DNA of 64,000 bases from Alphaproteobacteria bacterium (GTDB lineage Bacteria > Pseudomonadota > Alphaproteobacteria > UBA8366): positions 1 to 64,000 of the forward strand of contig JANQKC010000027.1 of NCBI GenBank assembly GCA_028281325.1, given 5' to 3'. Below the pieces are notes generated by a model that did no database searches, was not told the origin of the DNA, and worked only from the letters and a program-made list of their open reading frames with translations. The number at the start of each line of letters is the position of its first letter. Positions within the stretch are counted from its first letter, which is position 1. Both the position numbers and the translations under genes were made by a program. Of the stretch, positions 11,413 to 20,890 are shown piece after piece.

Positions 11413-12024
11413 ATGGCGGACGGTATCACATATACGATCGCGCTGCTTGGCAGTTACATCCTCGGATCGATTCCATTCGGGTTGCTGCTGGCGTCGGTCG
11501 CCGGCCTTGGCGATATCCGGTCGATCGGATCGGGCAATATCGGCGCGACCAACGTTCTTCGAACCGGCAACAAGACGGTCGCCCTGTTGACCTTGTTGTG
11601 CGACATCGCAAAAGGCGCGGCGGCGGTGGCGGCCGTAGGATGGATTTGGCCGGATGCCACGATCCTCCCCGCCGCGGCAGCGCTTGCAGCCGTTGTTGGG
11701 CATCTGTTTCCGGTTTGGCTGAAGTTCAAGGGCGGTAAAGGCGTCGCCACCGCGGGCGGCGCCCTGCTCACGCTCGCATGGCCCGTCGGTGTGATCAGCG
11801 GCGCGATCTGGCTGCTGATTGCCGTCGTGTTCCGGTATTCCTCGCTTGCGTCGCTTGTCGCGGTCGCCTCGACCCCCTTTCTCGCCCTTTATTTCCTGGA
11901 CGAGACGCAAGCAATACTCATTGCCGCCATCGCGGTTTTGATTTGGCTGCGCCATCACGAAAATATCCGCCGCCTCCTGAAAGGCGAGGAATCCAAGATC
12001 GGCAAACCGGCCCCGACAGAATAG
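11413..12024 (+). CDS. plsY: glycerol-3-phosphate acyltransferase PlsY
   Basis: 'GSYILGSIPFGLLLA', 'GSGNIGATNVLRTGNK', 'KFKGGKGVATAGGALL'; real start is ATG 11413 (residue 65 of the tracked ORF). Confidence 0.95.
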   Translation: MADGITYTIALLGSYILGSIPFGLLLASVAGLGDIRSIGSGNIGATNVLRTGNKTVALLTLLCDIAKGAAAVAAVGWIWPDATILPAAAALAAVVGHLFPVWLKFKGGKGVATAGGALLTLAWPVGVISGAIWLLIAVVFRYSSLASLVAVASTPFLALYFLDETQAILIAAIAVLIWLRHHENIRRLLKGEESKIGKPAPTE

Positions 12025-12142
12025 AAATCCCGCGCCGACCTGCCCGGATGCGGTCCCGCCGGTGTGCGGCCCCACGCGATTTTCGATAGACTGCCGGCTC
12101 TTGCCCGACTCCATCCGGGCGTCATCGAACGGAGAGCCGGCA

Positions 12143-13015
12143 ATGACGGATGCGCGGATCGTCCCAACAACGGCCCCCGTCGGCGCCGTTGTCGAGAATG
12201 TCGATCTGTCGGCTGAATTGGACGACCCAACCTTCGCGCAGATCGAGACGGCATACGCAAACCACGCCGTTCTCGTCTTTCGCGATCAGCTGCTGACGCC
12301 GGAACGGCTTATCGCCTTCACGCAACGTTTCGGCGATATCGAGCGGTATGCGCGCCACCACTATGCCCACCCGGATCATCCGGAGTTGCTGCTGATCTCG
12401 AACATCGTCGAGGACGGCCGTAACATCGGTCTCGCCGACGCAGGGGCCACATGGCACACCGATATGTCCTATGTGAAGATACCGCCCCGCGGGTCGATTC
12501 TGTATGCGCGCGAAATTCCGTACCTGCAGGGACAACCGCTCGGCGACACGCTGTTCGCCAGCACCGCCGCCGCCTATGACGATCTATCGCCGGCCACGAA
12601 GGATCTCCTGGAGAACCGGCGCACCACACACAGTTATGAAGGGAAACACGCCCGCCGTGCGGCCTTGGGCAAAAGCAACCGGAAACCGCTTAGCGCCGCG
12701 GAACGCGAAGCCCTGCCGCCGACCGACCATCCCGTCATCCGCACGCATGCGCAAACCGGACGGAAATGCATCTATGTCGTGGACGGCGAATGCGACGGCA
12801 TTACCGGATTACCGGACGCGGAAGCAACGTCGATCCTGGCCGACTTGGCGGCGCGATGCACGCGGCCGGATTATACCTATCGCCACCGCTGGCGCGTGAA
12901 CGACGTGGTGATGTGGGACAATTGCCTGGTCCAACATCTCGCCATCCAGGACTACGCCCTGCCGGAGCGCCGGTTGTTGTGGCGAACGACGATCACGGGC
13001 ACCGTGCCCTCGTAA
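12143..13015 (+). CDS. TauD/TfdA family Fe(II)/2-oxoglutarate dioxygenase
   Basis: 'ATWHTDMSYVKIPPRGSILYAREIP' (HxD) and 'RHRWRVNDVVMWDNCLVQHLAI' (distal His); start set at MTDARIVPTTAPVG. Confidence 0.9.
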   Translation: MTDARIVPTTAPVGAVVENVDLSAELDDPTFAQIETAYANHAVLVFRDQLLTPERLIAFTQRFGDIERYARHHYAHPDHPELLLISNIVEDGRNIGLADAGATWHTDMSYVKIPPRGSILYAREIPYLQGQPLGDTLFASTAAAYDDLSPATKDLLENRRTTHSYEGKHARRAALGKSNRKPLSAAEREALPPTDHPVIRTHAQTGRKCIYVVDGECDGITGLPDAEATSILADLAARCTRPDYTYRHRWRVNDVVMWDNCLVQHLAIQDYALPERRLLWRTTITGTVPS

Positions 13016-13089
13016 CCGCGCCGGTCTAATCGCAACAGCCCGGGCATCGGACGGTTGACGGCTGGCAAACCGCCACCCATCCTAGGTTC

Positions 13090-14229
13090 ATGTTGCACGG
13101 TATCCATCAGGACGCGCTGTCCGAGCGGGAACGTTTCGATCGGTTGCGGTTGGCCCGCACCGAGAGCGTCGGACCCGTCACCTTCCGCCAGCTTCTCGGC
13201 CGGTACGGCTCGGCGTCGGCGACGCTGGAGGCGCTGCCCGAGTTGGCGGCGCGGCGCGGCCGCAAGAAACCCTTGCGGCTTTGCCCTGCCGAAACGGCGG
13301 AGCGCGAACAAGAAACGCTGCACGCGCTTGGCGGTCGTCATCTCGTATTCGGCGACCCGGCCTATCCGGCGCCGTTGGCCGCGATCGACGATGCGCCGAT
13401 GGTGCTAAGCCTGATCGGCGACGCGGCACACCTATCACGCGACGGAATCGCCATCGTCGGCGCCCGGAATGCCTCGACAAACGGCCGCAATTTCGCCCGC
13501 CGCCTCGGCGATGATTTGGGGAACGCCGGGCTCGCCGTCATTTCGGGTCTCGCCCGCGGCATCGACGCGGCCGCCCACACCGGCGCGTTGAACCACGCAA
13601 CCGTCGCGGTGCTGGGCGGCGGTGTCGACGTTAAGTATCCGCGCGAGAATGCCGCGCTGCAGGATGCCATCGCCGAAGGAGGCCTGCTCGTCTCCGAAGT
13701 GCCCTGCGGCATCCAGCCGCAAGCGCGCCATTTTCCCCGCCGGAACCGAATCATCTCCGGTCTGTCGCTCGGCGTCGTGGTCGTCGAAGCGGCGTTGCGG
13801 TCGGGATCGCTCATCACCGCGCGCTTGGCCGGCGAACAAGGCCGCGATGTCTTCGCCGTTCCCGGATCGCCGCTCGATCCCCGCTGCAAGGGAACCAACG
13901 ACCTGATCCGCAAGGGTGCGATGTTGACCGAAACGGCGGAGGACGTGCTGACGGAACTCGCCCCCGTCCGCGGTCACCGCGCCGAGCGGGCGTCGGCGAA
14001 TGCGGACCCGGTCGTGGGCGCGGGCAGGACGGACCAGAACCGCCCGGCGGCGGGCGACGTGCAGGATCGGATCGGACAGATGATCGGCCATTCGCCCCTG
14101 TCGATCGACGACATCGTTCGGGACAGCGGCCTGCCGATCAATATCGTTTGGAATACGCTGCTGGACCTGGAACTCGCAGGCCATATCGAGCGGCAGCCGG
14201 GCAACATGATCGCGCGGCTTGCTCCTTGA
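13090..14229 (+). CDS. dprA: DNA processing protein DprA
   Basis: 'VAVLGGGVDVKYPRENAAL', 'ISGLSLGVVVVEAALRSGSLITARLAGEQGRDVFAVPGSPLDPRCKGTNDLIRKGA'; conserved neighbour of topA. Confidence 0.96.
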   Translation: MLHGIHQDALSERERFDRLRLARTESVGPVTFRQLLGRYGSASATLEALPELAARRGRKKPLRLCPAETAEREQETLHALGGRHLVFGDPAYPAPLAAIDDAPMVLSLIGDAAHLSRDGIAIVGARNASTNGRNFARRLGDDLGNAGLAVISGLARGIDAAAHTGALNHATVAVLGGGVDVKYPRENAALQDAIAEGGLLVSEVPCGIQPQARHFPRRNRIISGLSLGVVVVEAALRSGSLITARLAGEQGRDVFAVPGSPLDPRCKGTNDLIRKGAMLTETAEDVLTELAPVRGHRAERASANADPVVGAGRTDQNRPAAGDVQDRIGQMIGHSPLSIDDIVRDSGLPINIVWNTLLDLELAGHIERQPGNMIARLAP

Positions 14230-14496
14230 TCCGTCGAATCGATAACTACTTGTAAGCGATTCTAATTTTACGCAAAAACTCGAAAATCATCTTAGTGTTT
14301 TGTTTATATTTTATGAGAATTAATCAAACAACTCTTGTGTCTTCACAAGACTTGAATTAAATAACCAAAGCTGACTACTTATAAAAATTGCCGACAACAG
14401 GCAAAGAACTTAGAAACATTCCCCCAACCTTTTCGGCCGTTCGCGAAATGGGGCGGGACATACGCAGTTAAGAACCGGATAACCCGCCGAAACGAC

Positions 14497-15606
14497 ATGG
14501 CATCCTCTCCCTACGAAAAACTGCTCGAGCTGGCGCACCAGCGGGCTTTGAACGGAAAAGGCGGGCTCGCGGCGTCGATCGCCGAGATGTGCCTCGCCGC
14601 CCAATCGGGGTTGACCGAGCGCGAACTGACCCTCGCCTTCGAGATCCTGCGGCTTCTTGTCGATAAGGTCGAGGTTCGTATCCGCCGGCATATCGCCGAC
14701 TACCTGGCCGACCGTAAGGATGTTCCGACGGACCTGATCCAGTTCCTGGCGAATGACGAGATCACGGTTGCGTATCCGATCATCCTGCACAGCGAACTGC
14801 TCCGGGAAGAGGACCTGCTCAAAATCGTCGTCGAGCAATCCGTACGCCATCGGCAGGCGGTTGCGATACGGCCCTATGTCTCCAGCGACGTCACCGACAA
14901 ACTGGTCGAGTTCGACGAAGCCGAGGTTCTGACCACGCTGATCTGCAACGAAACCGCCGAGATCAGCGAGACATCGATGCAAGTGCTGGTGGACCGATCG
15001 CTCGAAATCGAAGCCTATCGCGAGCCGTTGGCGCATCGCAAAGAGATGACGCCGACCCTGGCCGGACGGATGTATGTTTGGGTCGGCGACGCGCTGCGGG
15101 ACTACATCGTTCACAACTTCCAGATCGATCCGGATACCGTCAGCGACTCCTTGAGCCACGCCGCCGACACGCGGGACGGCCCGGCGTCGCAGGCGACCGG
15201 CACGCCGCCGCAACGCGGCGCCGCGCTGAGTGAAATCCCATCGCCGCCGGCAGATGAAGAACAGGATGGCGGCCACGCCCTTCTCCGTTACCTGAACACG
15301 AGCGATATCCCGGCGTTCGAGAGCGCCTTCGCCGGCCGATTGAACCTATCGGTGCAAGCGATGGGAGTCATTCTTTACGATTCGACCTTGGAAGCGTTGG
15401 CCATCGCCGCAAAGGCCGCCAGTATCGCGCCCGAGGTATTCAGCGAGATACTGTGTCATCTGTCCGGCGTCCGTCCGGCGGACGACTATCGCGCATCGAA
15501 GGAATACTCCGATGCGATGGATTATTTCAGCGGTTTGGACGATGCCGGCGCCATGGACCTCCTGGATAAATGGCGCGAAACGCCGGGAGAAGTCCGGGGC
15601 GGATAG
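14497..15606 (+). CDS. DUF2336-type hypothetical protein
   Basis: 369 aa; N-terminal HEAT-like helical region 'LLVDKVEVRIRRHIADYLADRKDVPTDLIQFLANDEITVAYPIILHSELLREEDLL' resembles DUF2336 proteins of alphaproteobacteria. Confidence 0.7.
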   Translation: MASSPYEKLLELAHQRALNGKGGLAASIAEMCLAAQSGLTERELTLAFEILRLLVDKVEVRIRRHIADYLADRKDVPTDLIQFLANDEITVAYPIILHSELLREEDLLKIVVEQSVRHRQAVAIRPYVSSDVTDKLVEFDEAEVLTTLICNETAEISETSMQVLVDRSLEIEAYREPLAHRKEMTPTLAGRMYVWVGDALRDYIVHNFQIDPDTVSDSLSHAADTRDGPASQATGTPPQRGAALSEIPSPPADEEQDGGHALLRYLNTSDIPAFESAFAGRLNLSVQAMGVILYDSTLEALAIAAKAASIAPEVFSEILCHLSGVRPADDYRASKEYSDAMDYFSGLDDAGAMDLLDKWRETPGEVRGG

Positions 15607-15824
15607 CACGCCCGGCTATCGGGTCGAAAAGCCGAATCTCAAAAAAAATAGCCGGAATGCCCTGAAATCGACATTTCGAGACCCTAAATTTACGACTCCT
15701 AAAGGTTGACGAACGTAAATCGCGATGTCACTTCCTAGCGGCCGCGCGGGAAAGAACCGGTCCCGCCGACGTGAAAACAGCGCGACGTGGCTAAGTTTTA
15801 AGTGACTGGAAAGAGACCGAACTA

Positions 15825-18527
15825 ATGGACGTGGTGGTCGTCGAATCGCCGGCAAAGGCCAAAACCATAAACAAATACCTTGGATCCGGGTTCAAGGTGC
15901 TTGCCAGCTATGGTCATGTGCGCGATCTGCCTGCCAAGGACGGCTCGGTCAAACCCGATGACGGTTTCTCCATGTCCTGGGAAGTCGCCGCGGACTCCAA
16001 GAAACGCATCGACGACATCGCCAAGGCGGTCGAGGGTGCCGAGCATCTGTACCTCGCGACCGACCCGGATCGCGAAGGCGAAGCCATTTCCTGGCATGTC
16101 CAACAGGTTCTGAACGAACGCAAGAAGCTGGACGGGATCGACGTGAAGCGCGTCGTGTTCCACGAAATCACCAAGGCCGCGGTGCTCGACGCGATGCAGA
16201 ATCCGCGCGAGCTGAACCACGAACTGGTCGAAGCCTATCTGGCGCGCCGCGCGCTCGACTATCTGGTCGGGTTCAACCTATCCCCCGTGCTCTGGCGCAA
16301 GCTGCCGGGATCGCGCTCTGCCGGACGCGTTCAGTCAGTCGCGCTGCGGCTGATCTGCGAGCGCGAAGCCGAAATCGAAGTCTTCCAGCCGCAAGAGTAC
16401 TGGAGCGTCGACGTCGCCATGGCGGCCGCATCGGGCGATTCGTTCATGGCGCGGCTGACTCATCTCAATGGCGAACGCCTCGGCCGACTCGGCATCGGCA
16501 ACGAAGCGAGCGCCCAAGAAGCCGTCGCCGCGATCCAATCGCGCGACTTCAAGGTCGCCTCCGTCGAGAAGAAGACGGTGCAGCGCCATCCGGCCCCGCC
16601 TTTCACCACGTCGACGCTGCAACAGGAAGCAAGCCGAAAGCTCGGCTTCGGCGCGTCACGGACGATGCAGATCGCGCAGAAGCTCTACGAAGGCATGCCG
16701 ATCGACGGCGAAACGGTCGGCCTGATCACCTATATGCGGACCGACAGCGTCACGCTCAGCACCGAGGCGATCAACTCGGCGCGCAGCCTGATCGATCGCG
16801 ACTATGGAGCCGCGTACAAACCCGAAAAACCGCGTATCTACAAGACGAAATCGAAGAATGCGCAGGAAGCGCATGAGGCGATCCGCCCGACCGACCTGTT
16901 CCGCCGGCCGCAGGACGTCAAGGATCTGCTGGACGAGAACCAGCTCAAACTCTACACGCTGATCTGGAAACGGACCGTCGCCTGCGAAATGTCCAGCGCC
17001 TTGCTCGACCAAGCCCGCGTCGACATGAAATCGCCGGACGAGGCGGTCACGCTGCGCGCCACCGGATCGGTGCTCAAGTTCGACGGCTTCCTGAAGCTGT
17101 ATCAGGAAGGTCAGGACGATAAGGACGACGACGGTGACGACGATCGCCGGCTGCCGGACATGGAGGCCGGGCAACCGACAACCGTCAAGGAAATCAAGCC
17201 GGAACAGCATTTCACGCAGCCCCCGCCCCGCTACACCGAAGCCAGCCTCGTCAAGAAGATGGAGGAGCTCGGGATCGGCCGGCCGTCAACCTATGCATCG
17301 ACGCTCCGCGTGCTGCAGGATCGGAACTACGTTCAGTTGGAGAAGAAGCGGTTCATTCCCGAAGACCGGGGCCGGTTGGTCACCGCCTTCCTCGCCAACT
17401 TCTTCAAGCGCTATGTCGAATACGACTTCACCGCCCAACTCGAAGCGCAGCTCGACGATATCTCCGCCGGCACGATCGATTGGAAGAAGGTGTTGGAGGA
17501 TTTCTGGAAGCAGTTCTCCGAGGCCGTCGGCGAGACGAAGGACCTTCGCATAACGCATGTCCTGGACGCGCTCGACGAGGACCTGGGGCCGCATTTCTTC
17601 CCGGTCGGCCCGAACGGTGATACCGAGGTGGCGCGGCAATGTCCGGCCTGCGACGGCGGCCGCTTGAACCTGAAACTCGGCAAATTCGGCGCGTTCATCG
17701 GCTGCAGCAACTATCCGGACTGCCGTTATACCCACCGGCTGAACGCGGGCGGCGCGGATACCGCCGACATGGAAGAAGCGACCGAGCTCGCCGCCGGACC
17801 GAAGCTCCTCGGCAAGCATCCGGAAAGCGGCCTCGACGTGACCTTGCGCAAGGGGCCGTATGGCCTCTATCTGCAACTCGGCGAGGAAGCACCCAAGGAA
17901 AAGGGCAAGAAAGCGCCGCCGAAACCGAAGCGCGCCTCCGTTCCGAAGGATGTATCGGCCGGGCGCGTCGACCTGGAGATCGCGCTGGGACTGCTGTCCC
18001 TGCCCCGCGACGTCGGCCCGCATCCCGAAACCGGCACGATGATCCAGGCCGGGCTCGGCCGGTTCGGCCCCTATCTCAAGCATGGATCGAATTATGTCTC
18101 GCTGAAAGAGGACGACGTCCTGACGGTCGGGCTGAACCGCGCGGTCGCGCTGATCGCCGAATCGCCGGGCCATAACGCGATCGAACTCGGCGACCATCCG
18201 GAAGACGGCAAGCCGATTTCCATCCGCAAGGGCCGCTACGGACCCTATATCAAGCATGGCCGGGTGAATGCGACGGTGCCCAAGGACCGGGAACCGGAGA
18301 CCGTCACGCTCGAAGAAGCGCTTGCCCTACTCGCCGAAAAGGTGTCTAAGAGCAAATCAAAGAAGACCGCCGCCGCCAAGAAGAAGACGGCGAAGGCTGC
18401 GCCCAAGAAGAAAGCGGGTGCGGCGAAAAAGAAGAAACCAGCGAAAAAGACAAAGAAATCCACGAAGGAGAAGGCAGCGGCGGAGCCGGCGAAGGACGCC
18501 GAGACGCCCGCCGAAGTCACTAGTTAA
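15825..18527 (+). CDS. topA: DNA topoisomerase I
   Basis: 'VVVESPAKAKTINKYLG' Toprim start, 'GLITYMRTDSVTLS' catalytic Tyr region, zinc-ribbon 'CPACDGGRLNLKLGKFGAFIGCSNYPDC', Lys/Ala-rich tail. Confidence 0.98.
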   Translation: MDVVVVESPAKAKTINKYLGSGFKVLASYGHVRDLPAKDGSVKPDDGFSMSWEVAADSKKRIDDIAKAVEGAEHLYLATDPDREGEAISWHVQQVLNERKKLDGIDVKRVVFHEITKAAVLDAMQNPRELNHELVEAYLARRALDYLVGFNLSPVLWRKLPGSRSAGRVQSVALRLICEREAEIEVFQPQEYWSVDVAMAAASGDSFMARLTHLNGERLGRLGIGNEASAQEAVAAIQSRDFKVASVEKKTVQRHPAPPFTTSTLQQEASRKLGFGASRTMQIAQKLYEGMPIDGETVGLITYMRTDSVTLSTEAINSARSLIDRDYGAAYKPEKPRIYKTKSKNAQEAHEAIRPTDLFRRPQDVKDLLDENQLKLYTLIWKRTVACEMSSALLDQARVDMKSPDEAVTLRATGSVLKFDGFLKLYQEGQDDKDDDGDDDRRLPDMEAGQPTTVKEIKPEQHFTQPPPRYTEASLVKKMEELGIGRPSTYASTLRVLQDRNYVQLEKKRFIPEDRGRLVTAFLANFFKRYVEYDFTAQLEAQLDDISAGTIDWKKVLEDFWKQFSEAVGETKDLRITHVLDALDEDLGPHFFPVGPNGDTEVARQCPACDGGRLNLKLGKFGAFIGCSNYPDCRYTHRLNAGGADTADMEEATELAAGPKLLGKHPESGLDVTLRKGPYGLYLQLGEEAPKEKGKKAPPKPKRASVPKDVSAGRVDLEIALGLLSLPRDVGPHPETGTMIQAGLGRFGPYLKHGSNYVSLKEDDVLTVGLNRAVALIAESPGHNAIELGDHPEDGKPISIRKGRYGPYIKHGRVNATVPKDREPETVTLEEALALLAEKVSKSKSKKTAAAKKKTAKAAPKKKAGAAKKKKPAKKTKKSTKEKAAAEPAKDAETPAEVTS

Positions 18528-18532
18528 AGCCA

Positions 18533-20791
18533 TTGGCAAAGAAGTTAAAGAAGGACTCGCCGCGTCCTACGAAGCGGCAACTCATTGAATTCATAACCGA
18601 AAATTCTGGCAACCCGAGCCGACGCGAAATTGCGCGGGCCTTTCGCCTGCATGCCTCCGACCGGGCTTGGTTGCGCGCAACGCTCAAGGAGCTCGAAGAC
18701 GACGGAGAGATAGAGCGCAAACGCGGCAAACGCGTCGGCCCGCCGGGCCGGCTGCCGCCGGTCGCCGTCATCGAAGTCACCCATGTGGGCGATGACGGCG
18801 ACGTGTTTTGCCGCCCAACCGCCGCCCCGGCGGACGGCGACGGGGACACCCAAGACGACGACATCACGATCCGGCTGCGCGGCGACCGTGGCCGGCCGGC
18901 GACCGCCGGCGTCGGCGACCGGCTGCTGGCGCGGCTGTCCCGCGTCGCGAAGAACGACTATGACGCCCGCACCATCCGCAAGCTCGGCAGCGGGCCGCGC
19001 GACTTCATCGGGGTCTATGAAGGCAGCGGACGGCACGGCAGCGTGCGCCCGGTCGACCGGCGCATCCGCACCGTCTACGACGTATCGGCGCGGAACAGCC
19101 AAAACGCCGAAGACGGCGATTATGTCCGGGCGGAAGCGATGGGCGGCGGCCACCGCCGCACGGCGCGCGTCATCGAACGGCTCGGCTCCGGACGCGATCC
19201 CAAGGTTTTCAGCCTCGTCGCCCTGCACAGCCGAGACATCCCCATCGATTTCCCGGCGGATGCGATCAGCCAATCGGAAGGCCTCGTAGCCCCCCCCCTG
19301 GGCAAACGAACCGACCTCCGCCACGTGCCGCTGGTTACCATCGACGGCGCCGACGCCCGCGATTTCGACGATGCCGTTTGGGCGACGCCCGACGACAGCC
19401 CGAAGAACAAGGGCGGCTGGCACGCCATCGTGGCGATCGCCGACGTGACTTGGTATGTGCGGCCGGACGATCCCTTGGACCGGGCGGCGCGCGACCGCGG
19501 CAACTCGATCTACTTTCCCGACCGGGTTGTGCCGATGTTGCCGGAACGCCTGTCGAACGGCCTCTGCTCGCTGCGCCCGGACGAGGAACGCGCCTGCCTC
19601 GCCGTTCACCTGTGGATCGACGCGAAAGGCAAGATGATCCGCCATAAATTCGTCCGCGGACTCATGCGGTCCGCCGCGCGCCTGACCTACGAGCAGGCGC
19701 AGAATGCAATCGACGGCGTCACCGACGAGACGACCGCGCCGATCCTGGAGACCGTCATCCAACCGCTGTTCGGCGTCTACGAAGCGTTGCTCAAAGCCCG
19801 CAAAGGACGCGGCACGCTGGACTTGGACCTGCCTGAGCGGCGAATCGTGCTGGACGACGCCGGCCATGTCACCGCCATCGTGCCGCGCGCCCGGCTCGAC
19901 AGCCACCGGCTGATCGAGGAGTTGATGATCGCGGCCAATGTCGCCGCCGCCGAAACCCTGCAAAAGGCGGAGATACCGGTCCCCCGCCGAATCCACGAGG
20001 CCCCGGATTCCGAAGCGCTCGAAGCGCTGCGGCAATCGCTGGATGCTTTCGGCATCCGCCTGGCGAAAGGCGCGGTGGTCAAACCGGCGCTGTTCGCGGG
20101 AATCCTGGAACAGGCCGAAGGGACCGATTTCGCCGCCATGGTCAACGACCTGGTCCTGCGCAGTCAGACCCAGGCCTTTTACGGCGCCGACGACGAAGGC
20201 CATTTCGGCTTGGCGCTGCGGCGTTATTGCCATTTCACCTCGCCGATCCGCCGCTATGCCGACGTGCTGGTTCATCGGGCCTTGGTCTCGGCGTTGAAAC
20301 TCGGCGAAGGCGGCCTCAGCAAACCCGATATCGACAAGATCGACGAAACCTCCGAGCATATCTCCATGACCGAACGGCGGGCCGCGTTTGCGGAGCGGGA
20401 CACCACCGACCGGCTCACCACGGCATACCTCGCGGATCAGGTGGGCGCCCAGTTCAGCGCCCGGATTTCAGGCGTGGCTCGGTTCGGCGTCTTCGTCCGC
20501 CTCGATGAGACCGGCGCGGACGGGCTCGTTCCCATGCGGTCCTTGCCGAACGACTGGTATGACCATGACGAGGTCGGCCACCGGCTGGTCGGCGAGAAAT
20601 CGGGCCTGACCTTCGCCCTCGGCGAGACGGTCACCGTCGAACTGATGGAAGCGGATGTCGCGACCGGCAGCCTCGCCTTCGCGATCGTCGGTAGCGGGGA
20701 AAAGACGGAGAAGAAACCCGGTAGGGGCCGCCCGCCGCGACGGCGCGGATCATCCCGAAAGACCAGGGGCAGGCGTAAACGAGGTAAGTAA
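18533..20791 (+). CDS. rnr: ribonuclease R
   Basis: RNB motif 'TIDGADARDFDDAVWA', 'ALRRYCHFTSPIRRYADVLVHRAL', C-terminal S1 domain. Confidence 0.97.
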   Translation: MAKKLKKDSPRPTKRQLIEFITENSGNPSRREIARAFRLHASDRAWLRATLKELEDDGEIERKRGKRVGPPGRLPPVAVIEVTHVGDDGDVFCRPTAAPADGDGDTQDDDITIRLRGDRGRPATAGVGDRLLARLSRVAKNDYDARTIRKLGSGPRDFIGVYEGSGRHGSVRPVDRRIRTVYDVSARNSQNAEDGDYVRAEAMGGGHRRTARVIERLGSGRDPKVFSLVALHSRDIPIDFPADAISQSEGLVAPPLGKRTDLRHVPLVTIDGADARDFDDAVWATPDDSPKNKGGWHAIVAIADVTWYVRPDDPLDRAARDRGNSIYFPDRVVPMLPERLSNGLCSLRPDEERACLAVHLWIDAKGKMIRHKFVRGLMRSAARLTYEQAQNAIDGVTDETTAPILETVIQPLFGVYEALLKARKGRGTLDLDLPERRIVLDDAGHVTAIVPRARLDSHRLIEELMIAANVAAAETLQKAEIPVPRRIHEAPDSEALEALRQSLDAFGIRLAKGAVVKPALFAGILEQAEGTDFAAMVNDLVLRSQTQAFYGADDEGHFGLALRRYCHFTSPIRRYADVLVHRALVSALKLGEGGLSKPDIDKIDETSEHISMTERRAAFAERDTTDRLTTAYLADQVGAQFSARISGVARFGVFVRLDETGADGLVPMRSLPNDWYDHDEVGHRLVGEKSGLTFALGETVTVELMEADVATGSLAFAIVGSGEKTEKKPGRGRPPRRRGSSRKTRGRRKRGK

Positions 20792-20890
20792 CCCGGACAA
20801 GCTTAACACCCGCGCGATATCCCGCTAACCTGTCCTCAGATCGGCATAGAACCGACGTGAAATTTTGTTGGCAGGGGTCAACGGTCAGGT

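Noticed and set aside
18545-20359. 604-aa minus-strand ORF opposite rnr
   Set aside because: Large but exactly antisense to ribonuclease R with biased shadow composition.
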